Source: Paramoeba atlantica (taxonomy: Eukaryota > Discosea). Taken from it: a stretch of DNA of 64,000 bases. The notes beneath the pieces were generated by a model that was not told the DNA's origin, searched no databases, and saw nothing but the letters and a program-made list of their open reading frames with translations. Positions 47,974 to 57,500 of the stretch are shown piece after piece (within the stretch, counting starts at the first letter, position 1; every line of letters begins with the position of its first letter). A program made the translations under genes and the position numbers. The stretch lies in the NCBI GenBank assembly GCA_977017575.1, contig CDRNVI010000024.1:1-64000 (forward strand). Reading direction: 5' to 3'.

Positions 47974-49461
47974 TCAAAAAGTTGAAGACTGCACCCCAGT
48001 TTTGAATTTGCTTAAAAAAGGATTTTCTTCTTGTCGCTTATGTCTCCGCACAAGCATTCGGTGCGTTCGTGATTTCATGTGCGCTTCCACCTGAGAAGGC
48101 CCTCTCAATGACTTTTGACACACATCACACCAAGTTGTGACGCATTGCTTTTGTTCGAAAGCTCTACCCGGAAGGATCTTATGGCGATATTCATGGGTAA
48201 GAATGTCCGGCAAGGGCAAAGAGGATAAAGCAAAGGCTTGTTTTGGAGTCAAAATTAGATTTCTATGATTAAAAGCGGAGGCGCCACGCTCATTAATAAC
48301 TCTAAAAAGGTTTACATAAGGGTGCGTGGCGAATCGATGACGTATCCACTGCTGTTGCTTCTTCGCATATTTTCGTGTAGCCCTATATAAATCTTCTGTA
48401 CACGATTGCCATATTTCGCACGCATTTATATTCGCTGATGGTATATCAAATTCTGTTTCTATGTCCAAGCATTTCAACCGGAGAAACGGAAGAAATTCTT
48501 TAAAACCAATGGCTTCAAGCAACGGAAATCGACTTCCTGAGTTTAATGCTCTTCTATTCAAAACGTGATCTTTCAATAAAGGATGATTTTTTAAAAGAAG
48601 AAAATAGTCTTCCACTTCACGCTGTAGTCCGCGAGTTTCCATGAAATTAATTCTTTCCCTAATGACATTGTCCATATGTTCATCACCGTCAAAATCACAC
48701 CAAAATGTTACATGGTTCATCCATCGTATTGGATCATGCTCGCTTTGCTCAATAATATGGTCGCTATGTTTTACCTTCCCTCGAGATAGATAGAAGACCT
48801 CCAAGCTCCGCCGAATACGTCTCGTATCTTTCGGGTGCCATCGAATTGCCATATTAGAATCTACGTGGGATAATTCTTCGTGTAGCGATTTCGCCGAAAG
48901 TGCATCAAGTATGCGGAACAATGAACGTCTGTAATATGTGTCAGGCATTTCAGCATTGTTTTGAAGCAACTCCTGTAAAGTAGAGTAATTTTTTAATGTC
49001 ATGTAAGTCCCTTGTTCGGTACTTGCTGAAAGAGAGTCTAATGAAGAAAATGAGCTCACTGCTGTAGATTCAATTATGGACTCACACATGAGAGCCTGTA
49101 CGTAGTAGTTGGTACCGCCACATACAATCGGGGTCTTACCATCGTTCAGCAAGTTTCGGATGAGTGGGAGAGCTTTGTTGACAAAGCTATGAACGCTGAC
49201 TTCGTAAGTTAGATCCACTTCAGAGGTATTGATTGCACCGTTCTGAATAGAGTTTAAAAAATGATGATGCACCTTTTGCAACTCAGCCTCAGTAGGTTTG
49301 TTGGATGCAATGGGTAGTCCCGGACACATTTGCATTACATCGGCACATATTATCTCGCAAGGACGATCAAAAGTGGAGAAAACATGCTGAGCCAATCGCA
49401 TGGAGAAGTTCGACTTACCTGAGCCTGTCGATCCTATTACGAAGAATACTCTAGAGTCCAT
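47974..49461 (-). CDS. TRIT1: tRNA isopentenyltransferase (MOD5/TRIT1)
   Basis: A 495-residue enzyme that transfers dimethylallyl from DMAPP to A37 of tRNAs reading UNN codons. The P-loop-like DMAPP site is VIGSTGSGKSNFSMRLA (residues 8-24). CADVMQMCPGLPIASNKPT is the substrate motif with the catalytic Asp, HHHFLNSI follows, and IVCGGTNYYVQALM is diagnostic. The swivel region (HPKDTRRIRRSLEVFYLSRGK) binds tRNA. The C-terminus carries a matrin-type zinc finger (CDVCQKSLRGPSQVEAHMKSRTH), as in eukaryotic MOD5/TRIT1 and not bacterial MiaA. An insertion near residues 130-165 is Ser-rich. The ATG is at 49459-49461. Confidence 0.93.
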   Translation of the reverse strand: MDSRVFFVIGSTGSGKSNFSMRLAQHVFSTFDRPCEIICADVMQMCPGLPIASNKPTEAELQKVHHHFLNSIQNGAINTSEVDLTYEVSVHSFVNKALPLIRNLLNDGKTPIVCGGTNYYVQALMCESIIESTAVSSFSSLDSLSASTEQGTYMTLKNYSTLQELLQNNAEMPDTYYRRSLFRILDALSAKSLHEELSHVDSNMAIRWHPKDTRRIRRSLEVFYLSRGKVKHSDHIIEQSEHDPIRWMNHVTFWCDFDGDEHMDNVIRERINFMETRGLQREVEDYFLLLKNHPLLKDHVLNRRALNSGSRFPLLEAIGFKEFLPFLRLKCLDIETEFDIPSANINACEIWQSCTEDLYRATRKYAKKQQQWIRHRFATHPYVNLFRVINERGASAFNHRNLILTPKQAFALSSLPLPDILTHEYRHKILPGRAFEQKQCVTTWCDVCQKSLRGPSQVEAHMKSRTHRMLVRRHKRQEENPFLSKFKTGVQSSTF

Positions 49462-49837
49462 TCGAGTCGAACATTAGTGACCAAGAAAATCGTAAAAATT
49501 CGCGTTGCATGAAGCTAATGTCCAGGAAAACGAAAATAGATCAACGCATCGGTATTCATTCAATAGGTATGATTACGGGCGTGAAGTGATTACGGCCATT
49601 CTTTGGTAAAAAGGATTACTCATACGTGCGTACCAAGTCCAAAATTCAACACTAAATAGGGGGGGGGTAGAGCACTCAATAGTAAATAGGGGAGACAGTA
49701 AATAAAAAAAAATTATTTATATTAAGACACGATTAAGACAGGAGTCATGTTAACACATGACTTCAATATTCAATAATATGCTCTACAAGATTTGAACACC
49801 TAAGGGGGGATCTATGAGTAGTAAAAGATTACTCCCT
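49462..49837. other. Intergenic with solo end of element E1
   Basis: Positions 49645-49697 match the right end of E1 (17407-17459): TTCAACACTAAATAGGGGG, then GAGCACTCAATAGTAAATAGG, then GACAG. No other part of E1 is here. The rest is unassigned. Confidence 0.5.
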
Positions 49838-50063
49838 GGATTATCATATCCAGTGCACCAAAAACGCGAAAATTACATCCCGTTCCAGGTGTCAAACATT
49901 TTCTCATATCCAGTGCACCAAGAATAATAATAAAAAATGAACCTAAACCCTGTTCCGGGTTATTGTGCCCCCCCTGCACAATAACTGGCTCTAGGCACAA
50001 TATCTGGCTCCAGGCACAATAATTAAATATTAGAAAAAACCAAAAAAAGGGTAAAAAAAAATT

Positions 50064-50082
50064 GGCGCCGCTTCACGGCGCC
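50064..50082 (-). terminator. GC hairpin plus T-tract cassette 5
   Basis: GGCGCCG-TGAAG-CGGCGCC pairs perfectly on the minus strand and is followed by AATTTTTTTT. On the plus strand it is also followed by CCTTTTTT, so this copy could act both ways. Confidence 0.45.
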
Positions 50083-50197
50083 TTTTTTACGGACAAACAT
50101 GTTCATATGCAGAAATAGTTCTATTTAACGAGTGCGTTGTTGAACCAACAACGTTAATTCCGAGAAAATGAGAATAAAAAACCCGCAAAAAAAGTGA

Positions 50198-50216
50198 GGC
50201 ACCGCTTCGCGGCGCC
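50198..50216 (-). terminator. GC hairpin plus T-tract cassette 6
   Basis: GGCGCCGC-GAA-GCGGTGCC on the minus strand, followed by TCACTTTTTTT. Same orientation as the other five. Confidence 0.4.
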
Positions 50217-50317
50217 ATATCTTGGAGGGGGGTACAATAATAGTGGTCGTTTCCACTTATTGTGCCCCCCCTGCACAATAACTGGCTCTAGGCACAATAT
50301 CCCGGAACAGGGTTTAG

Positions 50318-51084
50318 TACGATGATACAATGATTGGTATATTTTTCAATGGTTTGCCCGTTGGGCCGTTTGTTCAACTTCTTGGTTGTCTTGTTCACCT
50401 CTTTGAGGCTCAGTGTCTCAAACGACTCACTCGCCTTGTGATATTGGCGAATGTTGGTAAGACCATTTGAATTTTCCACCGCCCCCTTTTCCCACGAGTG
50501 ATACGGGGCACAGAAAATGGATTTACAGCCCAGCTTTTCATTCACTCTTTCATGCTTTGTACATTCCGTTCCATTGTCATAAGTGATAGTAAAAGTTTTG
50601 TACTTTCTTAATCCCTTGATGATTTGATTCGCCACTTCTTTGGCATGCTTCGATCGCAGAACACGCAGAACGAGGAATCGGCTCTTCCGCTCACACAAAG
50701 TCAAAATGTAGCCTGAGTGATTATGACCTTCCACGAGGTCTGCTTCTCAATCCCCATACCGACGCCTCTTGCGTCCCGACAACTAAAGTGTTGGCAACCT
50801 GTTCTGGACTGTGAAGCTGCCCTAAGCGCTTCTTGATGTGGCGCTCCACGGGCCCAGAGATCATGCGAGGGCGCACGGGCTTTCTTTCCAAGCGTCTCTT
50901 GGATACTCTGAGCACGGCTGGCCTCGTACCGCCGACCCCGTTTTTCGTTTCGGGCCAGCTCACGGCTAACGGTGCTATGTGATTTTCCGATAGCCGTGCC
51001 GATCTCACGTCGCGTGGCTCCCGCCTCGAACATCTCTTGTATTGTGCGTCTCTCTCCTTCGCTGAGCCGCTTATACTTTGTCAT
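50318..51084 (-). pseudogene. IS30-family transposase, broken
   Basis: The N-terminal helix-turn-helix is clear (KRLSEGERRTIQEMFEAGATRREIGTAIGKSHSTVSRELARN, from the ATG at 51082-51084). After about residue 65 the frame changes: KPVRPRMISGPVERHIKKRLGQLHSPEQVANTL continues in another frame. A TGA at 50747-50749 stands where IS30 enzymes have Trp (GDWEGD-like: GD*EADLVEG). Downstream, 50734-50318 gives the rest of the DDE domain (CERKSRFLVLRVL, TITYDNGTE, GAVENSNGL). All three catalytic acids survive (first Asp codon 50738-50740) but are spread over broken frames. The C-terminal end is lost to the MITE. No product is expected. Confidence 0.8.
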
Positions 51085-51437
51085 GACGAAAGAAGGAAAA
51101 AAATCGAGTAATAGAAATGCCTAAATTGAATAAGTAAGTTGGATATGTAAATTGAAATTGTAAAAATATACTTTTGGTGCACTGGATATGATAATCTAAA
51201 AACTTTTGGTGAACTGGATATGATAACTTGGTGCACTGGACATGATAATCCACCCTTTAAACGGAAAACAAGGCGCAAACGTGAAATAATATCAAATAAG
51301 AATAGAGGTAACCTCACATAAACCTCAGGTTTATGTGTACGTGCTTCGGAGTTGTCAAAGAAGAAACCTTTCGGCAACCTTTCGCATTTTAGTTGTTTAT
51401 GCCTTAAAAACGGACTGGTTACAAACATCGCTGACAT

Positions 51438-52853
51438 TTACTTGAAAACGGTATCACCAGCCGCACACAGTTTGTCGTGCATGATGCTATGACGTATCGC
51501 CACACCATTGGTTCGAAGTTTGTGATGACGTGATGTACGAAAATAAAAAATAATTTTTTCTGCAAAACGTTTTTTTAACATTTGTGCGTCGTTATAGCGT
51601 GTGTCTTGCGCAGGTATGTCTGATAACGCAGATATAATATCATAAGTCGCGTGAGGAGGGACGCAAATATATTTAACGTTTGGATTATCTCCCCGAGGTC
51701 TCGGCCCGGAGGAGTCGGGTAGTATGGTATTACTTTCTGTACATTCTCTTATTTCGTAGTCGTAAGGAGGTGACAGAACCAATTGAGTACCAATTTCGTT
51801 TCCCAAGGAGAACTTCTTTGAGTTATCCTCAAAAAAAGGTATAAACAAGGGTGGATCGTCATCGTCAAGATTCTGATGATATGGATATTCAGGGTTGGCC
51901 CTTATATCTTGAAACAAATCCTTTGAAACAAGTAATTGAAGAAGAGCTTTGAAAATTGAAGGAGCCCATTCGGTGCGAAGCACTGAGACATCGGAAGGGT
52001 CTTCATCAGGAAGCATTTCTCTTGATTCATATCGCTCTATGTGTTGTCGCGCAATATCCTGTGCACATGCATGTACCATATTATCGTATGAGATAAGCCC
52101 CTCCCATGGACAGAAAGTTTCAAAAGCAACGATGTAAGGGCAGATACCGTTGAATAGCATTGGTACTTCAATATGAGCTAAGCAACATGCATCAAAGTAA
52201 ATAGCATTTAGGTGGGGTAGAGGACCAAGTGCGCGCAGAGTATCGGCAATATCACGGATGCTCAGAGCGTGACTCACATCATGTACACCCTCATCCATAA
52301 AAAGATGTAAACCTTTGGCATGAGAACTAAAGTAAAGTGCTGTTAACGATGACGCATCACCCACACACTCTTTGATAAACCATTGAAAAGTGGAAAGATG
52401 ACCCATAGGTCCCGGGATATCCACTTTTCTGTGCGAGGTATGCACATCCACAAGATCACAAAAGCTTGAGTCTTCGGAGCATGCAGAATTATCAAACGTG
52501 TGAGGAAAATCGGATGATATTTTTTCAGCATTTGTCAGCTCTAATTTCGACTCAGAAGCGATAGGCAAAACCTCTTCTTCATTTCCCCGTATTTCAAGAC
52601 AAGAAGCTTTGCCTTTGTGCGAAACAAGAACGACATATCGATCCTGTGGAGAAAGAATTCGCTGTTGTTGGTTGTTTAGTCGTACACCTTGTGACACAAT
52701 TTTGTGCTTAATATCGTATATGACGTGCGATAAAGGAAAGTCACCTGCTCCGTAGTAGAAAGCTGCTGTGCGAACACTCTCACTGTTTCTGTCAGTTTGC
52801 TTGAAGTCAGTCATATGCAAATAGTAAGAATAAGATAAAACATAGATTATCAT
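51438..52853 (-). CDS. Clostripain-family (C11) cysteine peptidase, PNT1-like
   Basis: A 471-residue protein of peptidase clan CD. SLTALYFSSHAKGLHLFMDEGV carries the catalytic His (His178, equivalent to DHGxG). LNAIYFDACCLAHIEVPMLFNGICPYIVAFETFCPWEGLISYDNM carries Asp-Ala-Cys (Cys223), and is the family motif FDACLMxxxEVxYxLxxxxxYMVASExxxPGDGWxYD. A long low-similarity C-terminal half (300-471) follows. Family knowledge: trypanosomes have a C11 peptidase, PNT1, required for kinetoplast maintenance. Two ATGs are possible (52851-52853 or 52812-52814, residue 14). The first gives a hydrophobic N-terminal segment. Confidence 0.75.
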   Translation of the reverse strand: MIIYVLSYSYYLHMTDFKQTDRNSESVRTAAFYYGAGDFPLSHVIYDIKHKIVSQGVRLNNQQQRILSPQDRYVVLVSHKGKASCLEIRGNEEEVLPIASESKLELTNAEKISSDFPHTFDNSACSEDSSFCDLVDVHTSHRKVDIPGPMGHLSTFQWFIKECVGDASSLTALYFSSHAKGLHLFMDEGVHDVSHALSIRDIADTLRALGPLPHLNAIYFDACCLAHIEVPMLFNGICPYIVAFETFCPWEGLISYDNMVHACAQDIARQHIERYESREMLPDEDPSDVSVLRTEWAPSIFKALLQLLVSKDLFQDIRANPEYPYHQNLDDDDPPLFIPFFEDNSKKFSLGNEIGTQLVLSPPYDYEIRECTESNTILPDSSGPRPRGDNPNVKYICVPPHATYDIISALSDIPAQDTRYNDAQMLKKRFAEKIIFYFRTSRHHKLRTNGVAIRHSIMHDKLCAAGDTVFK

Positions 52854-53082
52854 TGGCCCCCGTGACCGAAAGGATAAAATAATATCTGCTTATGAACCTC
52901 GATGCTCATTGAAAAGGAATATTCCAATGTCCTAGCCAATAATGCTAGTCAACAATTTATAATGGTATCGTGTTTAGTGTTCTCTTCCATTTGAAAAACA
53001 ATACATTTTCCTAATCAAATCCTAAGAAGACTTTGCAACACTTCGACATTCTTGATCTTAACACTAACTCCCTTCATAGTGG

Positions 53083-53670
53083 TTATTTTTTCCCCTTCTT
53101 GCCTTTCCAGTTGCTCTTGGGTCGCTCCGACACAGGCTTGTTCTTCAAGAGGATGCCATCAAACTCCTTTTTGAACCAGTCCTGCGCTTCTTTCTTCGTT
53201 ACTCGGTGGTGCAAGCCAACAACCCCTGGGGCGTGGCGTCGACGACTGACACGAGTGCCTGGGCGTTTCAACACTACGTGGAAGTCCATTCCATAGATCC
53301 CTGTGCTGGGGTCGTACTTAAGTCCCAAATCAATATGCTCGCTGATTCCAAACCCAAAAGTGCCCTCGTTACTAAAGTTATCTGCATAGAGCTCGAACTC
53401 CTTGACTTTCAGTCCGCGCTCTAAGATCTCCCGAGCACGCTCGCCTCGTACTGTGGCGTACACAGCAATTTTTTCGTTTCGACGAATGCTGAAGCTTCGA
53501 ATGGTTTTCTTCGATTTGGCGTGTACGGGCTTTTGACTCGACAACTGCTCAAGTACGCGAGAAGCCTTTGTAAGCTTGTCACCAGATTCTCCAACACCAA
53601 TATTGATACAGAGCTTTTCAATTTTGATTTGGCGCATCGGATTCTCCGATGCCTTCGAAGATTTCACCAT
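53083..53670 (-). CDS. RPL11: 60S ribosomal protein uL5 (L11)
   Basis: A 195-residue protein of the 60S central protuberance that binds 5S rRNA. I start at the ATG 53668-53670, giving [49 protein letters not shown], which fits the family length. The open frame extends 47 codons further upstream to another ATG, but that part has no uL5 homology and contains the likely trans-splice site. Conserved blocks: [77 protein letters not shown]. The basic C-terminus NWKGKKGKK is longer than in most animals. Confidence 0.95.
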   Translation of the reverse strand: MVKSSKASENPMRQIKIEKLCINIGVGESGDKLTKASRVLEQLSSQKPVHAKSKKTIRSFSIRRNEKIAVYATVRGERAREILERGLKVKEFELYADNFSNEGTFGFGISEHIDLGLKYDPSTGIYGMDFHVVLKRPGTRVSRRRHAPGVVGLHHRVTKKEAQDWFKKEFDGILLKNKPVSERPKSNWKGKKGKK

Positions 53671-53711
53671 AGTAAATGAAGGGAGTAAAGACAAATTATC
53701 TGTAAGACAAG

Positions 53712-53713
53712 CT
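53712..53713 (-). promoter_or_regulatory. Candidate trans-splice acceptor for uL5
   Basis: On the minus strand CTTCTCCTATCGTTTTAG forms a pyrimidine tract and AG 41 bases upstream of the chosen uL5 start, inside the longer open frame. It supports the shorter start if the organism trans-splices a spliced leader. This is an inference. Confidence 0.35.
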
Positions 53714-53901
53714 AAAACGATAGGAGAAGTTAAACCGAGCCCAACCCTTGTTAGCTCAACTCTAGTTTTTGCAAACGCTTTATTTGATAAGCTTCTTAAA
53801 TTTTCCTTCATTTCATTAAAATCGAATGTGAAAAAATAGTCATGGGAAAATCTTCTTACACTTCTGTCTTACCCATCTTAAAACACAGATAATCCGCTTT
53901 T

Positions 53902-54246
53902 CTAAATTCGGCTTGGGAACATGTAGACTCGGCACTTCTTCCCGATTGCTTGACTTGGTAGGTTGGGGTTAAATCGGGCACGCACGGCGCCACTCCCTCC
54001 GTGAGGCTTCACGACTCGGCCCCATATGACGCGAATATGAGACCGACGTGAGGGGACCTGCCGGCTTCGAAAGCACTTTCGTGGCTTCAAAGCACGATAG
54101 ACATACGCCACACGCTTGCCCTCATACCACCTTGCCTCCTTAGCACTGTTGACTTCGTTGATATGAAGTATCGGTTGGTCGTTGTATTGATTAGCTTGAT
54201 TGCGGCGAAACCCTGTCATCACTGCCCGTTGGAACAAACGCACCAT
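53902..54246 (-). CDS. RPL35A: 60S ribosomal protein eL33 (L35a)
   Basis: A 114-residue protein, standard length. Recognised by VMTGFRRNQANQYNDQPILHINEVNSAKEARWYEGKRVAYVYRALKP, SHIRVIWGRVVKPHGGSGAVRARFNPNLPSQAIGKKCRVYMFPSRI. The HG.SG.VRA.F..NLP..A.G...RV...PSRI ending is diagnostic. The ATG is at 54244-54246. It lies 232 bases upstream of uL5 on the same strand, so two 60S protein genes adjoin. Confidence 0.95.
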   Translation of the reverse strand: MVRLFQRAVMTGFRRNQANQYNDQPILHINEVNSAKEARWYEGKRVAYVYRALKPRKCFRSRQVPSRRSHIRVIWGRVVKPHGGSGAVRARFNPNLPSQAIGKKCRVYMFPSRI

Positions 54247-54510
54247 TAAATTAAAAAGATTGGACTATTATATAGGATCTATTGTAGTAGTAGAAGTAAG
54301 AAATGATATATATTTTCTAGTAGTAAGCTTTAGTAGTTAGTAAGATAAACCTAAGACTTGCGAAACTTCAAAACAAACAAGAACAGACAAGGGAAAGGTG
54401 AAGACATAAAACAAAATAAAGAAAGATCATCTGCCATTAAAGGATACAGTGAGATCTTGAACCTGAAACACAAATTCTTACACCTGCCAAGGTGCCTAAA
54501 AATCTTAATT

Positions 54511-57500
54511 CTATACTTGTGCAAAATACCAAGGTGTTTGCTCGATATCGTTATATGAAAAAGGAATGAGCAAAGACATGACTTGATTACAGTTATCAAG
54601 CTTGTTTCGAATGCTCGGGTACATGCAACTTGCTAAAGAAAAATACGTATGATACGCCCTTCCTGCATAGTGAAAAGTGTGTTCCTTGTCACCTATCTTT
54701 TCAACGAGATCTGCAAGTAAAATGTGTTCATCACAAGAAAAGACAAAATCGTTCAAATCTTCTAGTGTTAGGATCCACACCTCATAGTATCGTATACCGG
54801 GAATAAAATTGATGTGAGAGAGATTTTGAAAGTTAGGTGCTACGAAATTTAACAAACTTAAATTCAGAACGGGCTTTCGCAAAGAATTGTGCCTAACCAG
54901 AGATTTCGAAAAACCCGTCGTTTCATAACTAGGAGATGATATGCCTTCTTTAGCGCCACCTGTCTCATCTATCCAAAGGGCAAGCCTACCCAAGGTTACT
55001 GCGGCCTTTTCTATTTCTATGAAATCATGCGAATTCTTTGTAGAAAGGGGGAACGATTCCATAAGCACGAGGCTAATACCGTCTAGAACAGTATGTCCCT
55101 CAGATACTATGTGACTGATGGGTACAGAAAAGTTCAAAACATCCCACTCCGATGACAAATAGTCAGCACAAGAGACGGATTTAGACGCAATCGTACTCGG
55201 AAGATGAACTTCACACTCCCGTAAATCCTTGTGATTATGAAATCTCGCGTCCTCTGCGAAAGGAAAAAGCAATTCGGTTACGCAACTTTCATCCGGAATA
55301 CGCGTTTCGTCTGCTTGTACCAGTGTTGCGCAATCAGTACGCACAACCAACGAAAGAGCGCAATTAGACGCTAAAGTTGTTGGTTTATGAAAAACGACCT
55401 CAACAGTAAGATTACCACTTTCACTACTGTTACATTTACAGTTTTTCAAATTTACGCAACATCCAAACATTGTTGTCTTTGCTAATCTTGGGGAATCCGA
55501 TTCTGAAAAAGTACAACTGATATCGTTATAGTGCAATTTACCCTCCCAACTGCACCCCCCATGAAAAGCTCGATTCATGCAGGGTTGTGACTCTATGTAT
55601 GGTGCCCCCTTTTCCGAATTTTTTTTGTCTTCACCTATAGGGCACAACTCTTGCTGTGAAAGATGCTGCCATGGGAGTGCCTCAGCTACAGGACTGCCGA
55701 AACGACAAGTCTGGATACCGAATCCTGCGTTGAAATTTGTAGAAAACGGAAGACTTGTGATACAAGGCGTTACATGTGTAGGAAACAAAGTGGACCACAA
55801 TAAATTGTCGCGAGAAATAAACCCGGTTCCCTGTGAACTTCCATCACAGTTGATTTGCATCCCCGAACTCGTTTCCCACGTCCAACCGGGGGCAAAAAGT
55901 GCCGACGAAAGGGATCTAGTATCGGTCACCGCGCGATAAGACTCTGCGACGAGTTCAATTGAGGGCTTCTGACGAGGGGAGTTGCGACAAAATATGTCAA
56001 TACCCACGTAAACTTTATGGGATAGTTCTCCCGCCATTTTTATACTGTGTTGCAAGTGAGCTTCCGTCCAGTGATAATCAGTAAAAATGCCATCACAAAG
56101 CTCAAAGAATGAACTATTCAGTGAACTAAGACAGGATTGCCATTGTAATTTGCCTTGCACTGTGACACTGTCGTACCAAAAAACATGACTTGCGGGATGC
56201 AAACTATGCATAGTTGCGGTTAATAGGGAAAGAAAATGCAGGAGATGCTCTACACCTCTAGGAGAAACAGGATTTTCTATGTTCACCAGCCATCCGTCGA
56301 AGTTGTAATACATCGCAATATTAGCCAATTGACTTGCAACATGAGCAACGTTTGCTTCGCTATTCAAGAAATTTGAGCACTCATCAACCCCTTCTGACCA
56401 CTCGGTTATGAAAGTTCCCAAGACAGGAACTGAATTACTGTGAGCCACATCGATCCACACAGCGGGGGGAATTGTAACGCGATGATGGGAAAAATAGACA
56501 AACGTATCAATGCATTGCCAATGACGAAATAAGTAGCCGGGAAAAGGATTTTCTGTAGATAAGGTGATGTCCTTACCCTGAGGATAACGGTCGGATTCTA
56601 AGTAGCCACCACGACAATCGTGACACAAGAAAGTGCGACTCGAAGCAAGAACTCTCTCCTGTGAATGAGTGGAACATTTTAAGGTCCTCTGGGTGGAAAG
56701 CAATAATTTGACGTGCGACTTGGCAATAACTGAAGGAGGAATCCAATCCATGAGCTCTTTCATAGTATCGATTCCACTGCTCATAGAAAGTTTTAAGATG
56801 TTTATCGAAGATTTTGATATCAGGGCTTCATTCAATTTCAAACGTGCTTTCACTGGACCTCCGACAGCCATGTCAAAAGTGCTTTCTGGTAAAGTTCTTT
56901 CTGATACATCATTTTTGGCGTCCACGTTTACGGTGCCACTGACAGAAATCATCAAGGCTTCTTCTAGTTCTTCTTGAATTATTTCTTCCGAGACTGCGGA
57001 AATAAGCATTGGGATTGACACCGTACCTTCAAGTTTCGTAAACCGAAGTGAACAAGAGGTATTTTCGTTATTTGGTCCATTCGTAAAGCCAACCAAAAGC
57101 AAAGCTTCGACAATCTCGTTCTGTACGTGCGTCCACTCCTTACCAATTTGCAGAACACCGTAATTTATATCTTGAAATTCCTCCAAAAAACCTTCTAGTG
57201 ACCGCCAAACTGACATTGCAATTATGAAGCCATGCGACCCAGGTGACGCTTGTAAAATTTGCTTGACTTTGGATATGAACATGTTTGCGTCGTATACTAT
57301 TGGTGAAATTCCCTCTTTCAATACACTATTGCAGTCATGTGTATCTTCAGCAACTTTAATGTTACCTATTGCAGAGGTTGTAGACGAGTTCGAAGCACTG
57401 GCCGAGTCGAAAAAGGCTCGGACCCATGGCGTGGAAAGAACAATATTCATCATTTCACGGACACATGCTGGAAGACTTTGTACGCCAAGATAAGAAGTAG

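Larger units (their letters stand above)
49943..50317. repeat. 375-bp MITE inside the IS30-type relic
   Basis: Perfect 17-base inverted repeats CTAAACCCTGTTCCGGG are at 49943-49959 and 50301-50317. A roughly 43-base direct repeat (TTATTGTGCCCCCCCTGCAC..GGCTCTAGGCACAATAT) occurs at 49960-50002 and 50258-50300. Two GC-hairpin cassettes lie within (50064-50082 and 50198-50216). It has no ORF and supplies the last codons and stop of the truncated transposase frame. Confidence 0.7.
49838..51251 (-). mobile_element. IS30-type transposon relic
   Basis: Outer inverted repeats (GGATTATCATATCCAGTGCACC and complement) lie at 49838-49861 and 51228-51251. Extra copies of the motif TTGGTGCACTGGATATGATAA occur at 51174-51195, 51204-51226 and 49901-49921, making multiple subterminal sites. 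Inside is a minus-strand IS30-family transposase in broken frames. A 375-bp MITE (49943-50317) is inserted near the 3' end of the transposase. The whole is about 1.4 kb. IS30 transposases are bacterial; their presence between eukaryotic genes here implies horizontal transfer or a little-known eukaryotic branch. Confidence 0.75.

Noticed and set aside
53671-53811. 47-residue N-terminal extension of uL5
   Set aside because: No uL5 homology, and a likely trans-splice AG lies inside it. The downstream ATG gives the family length.
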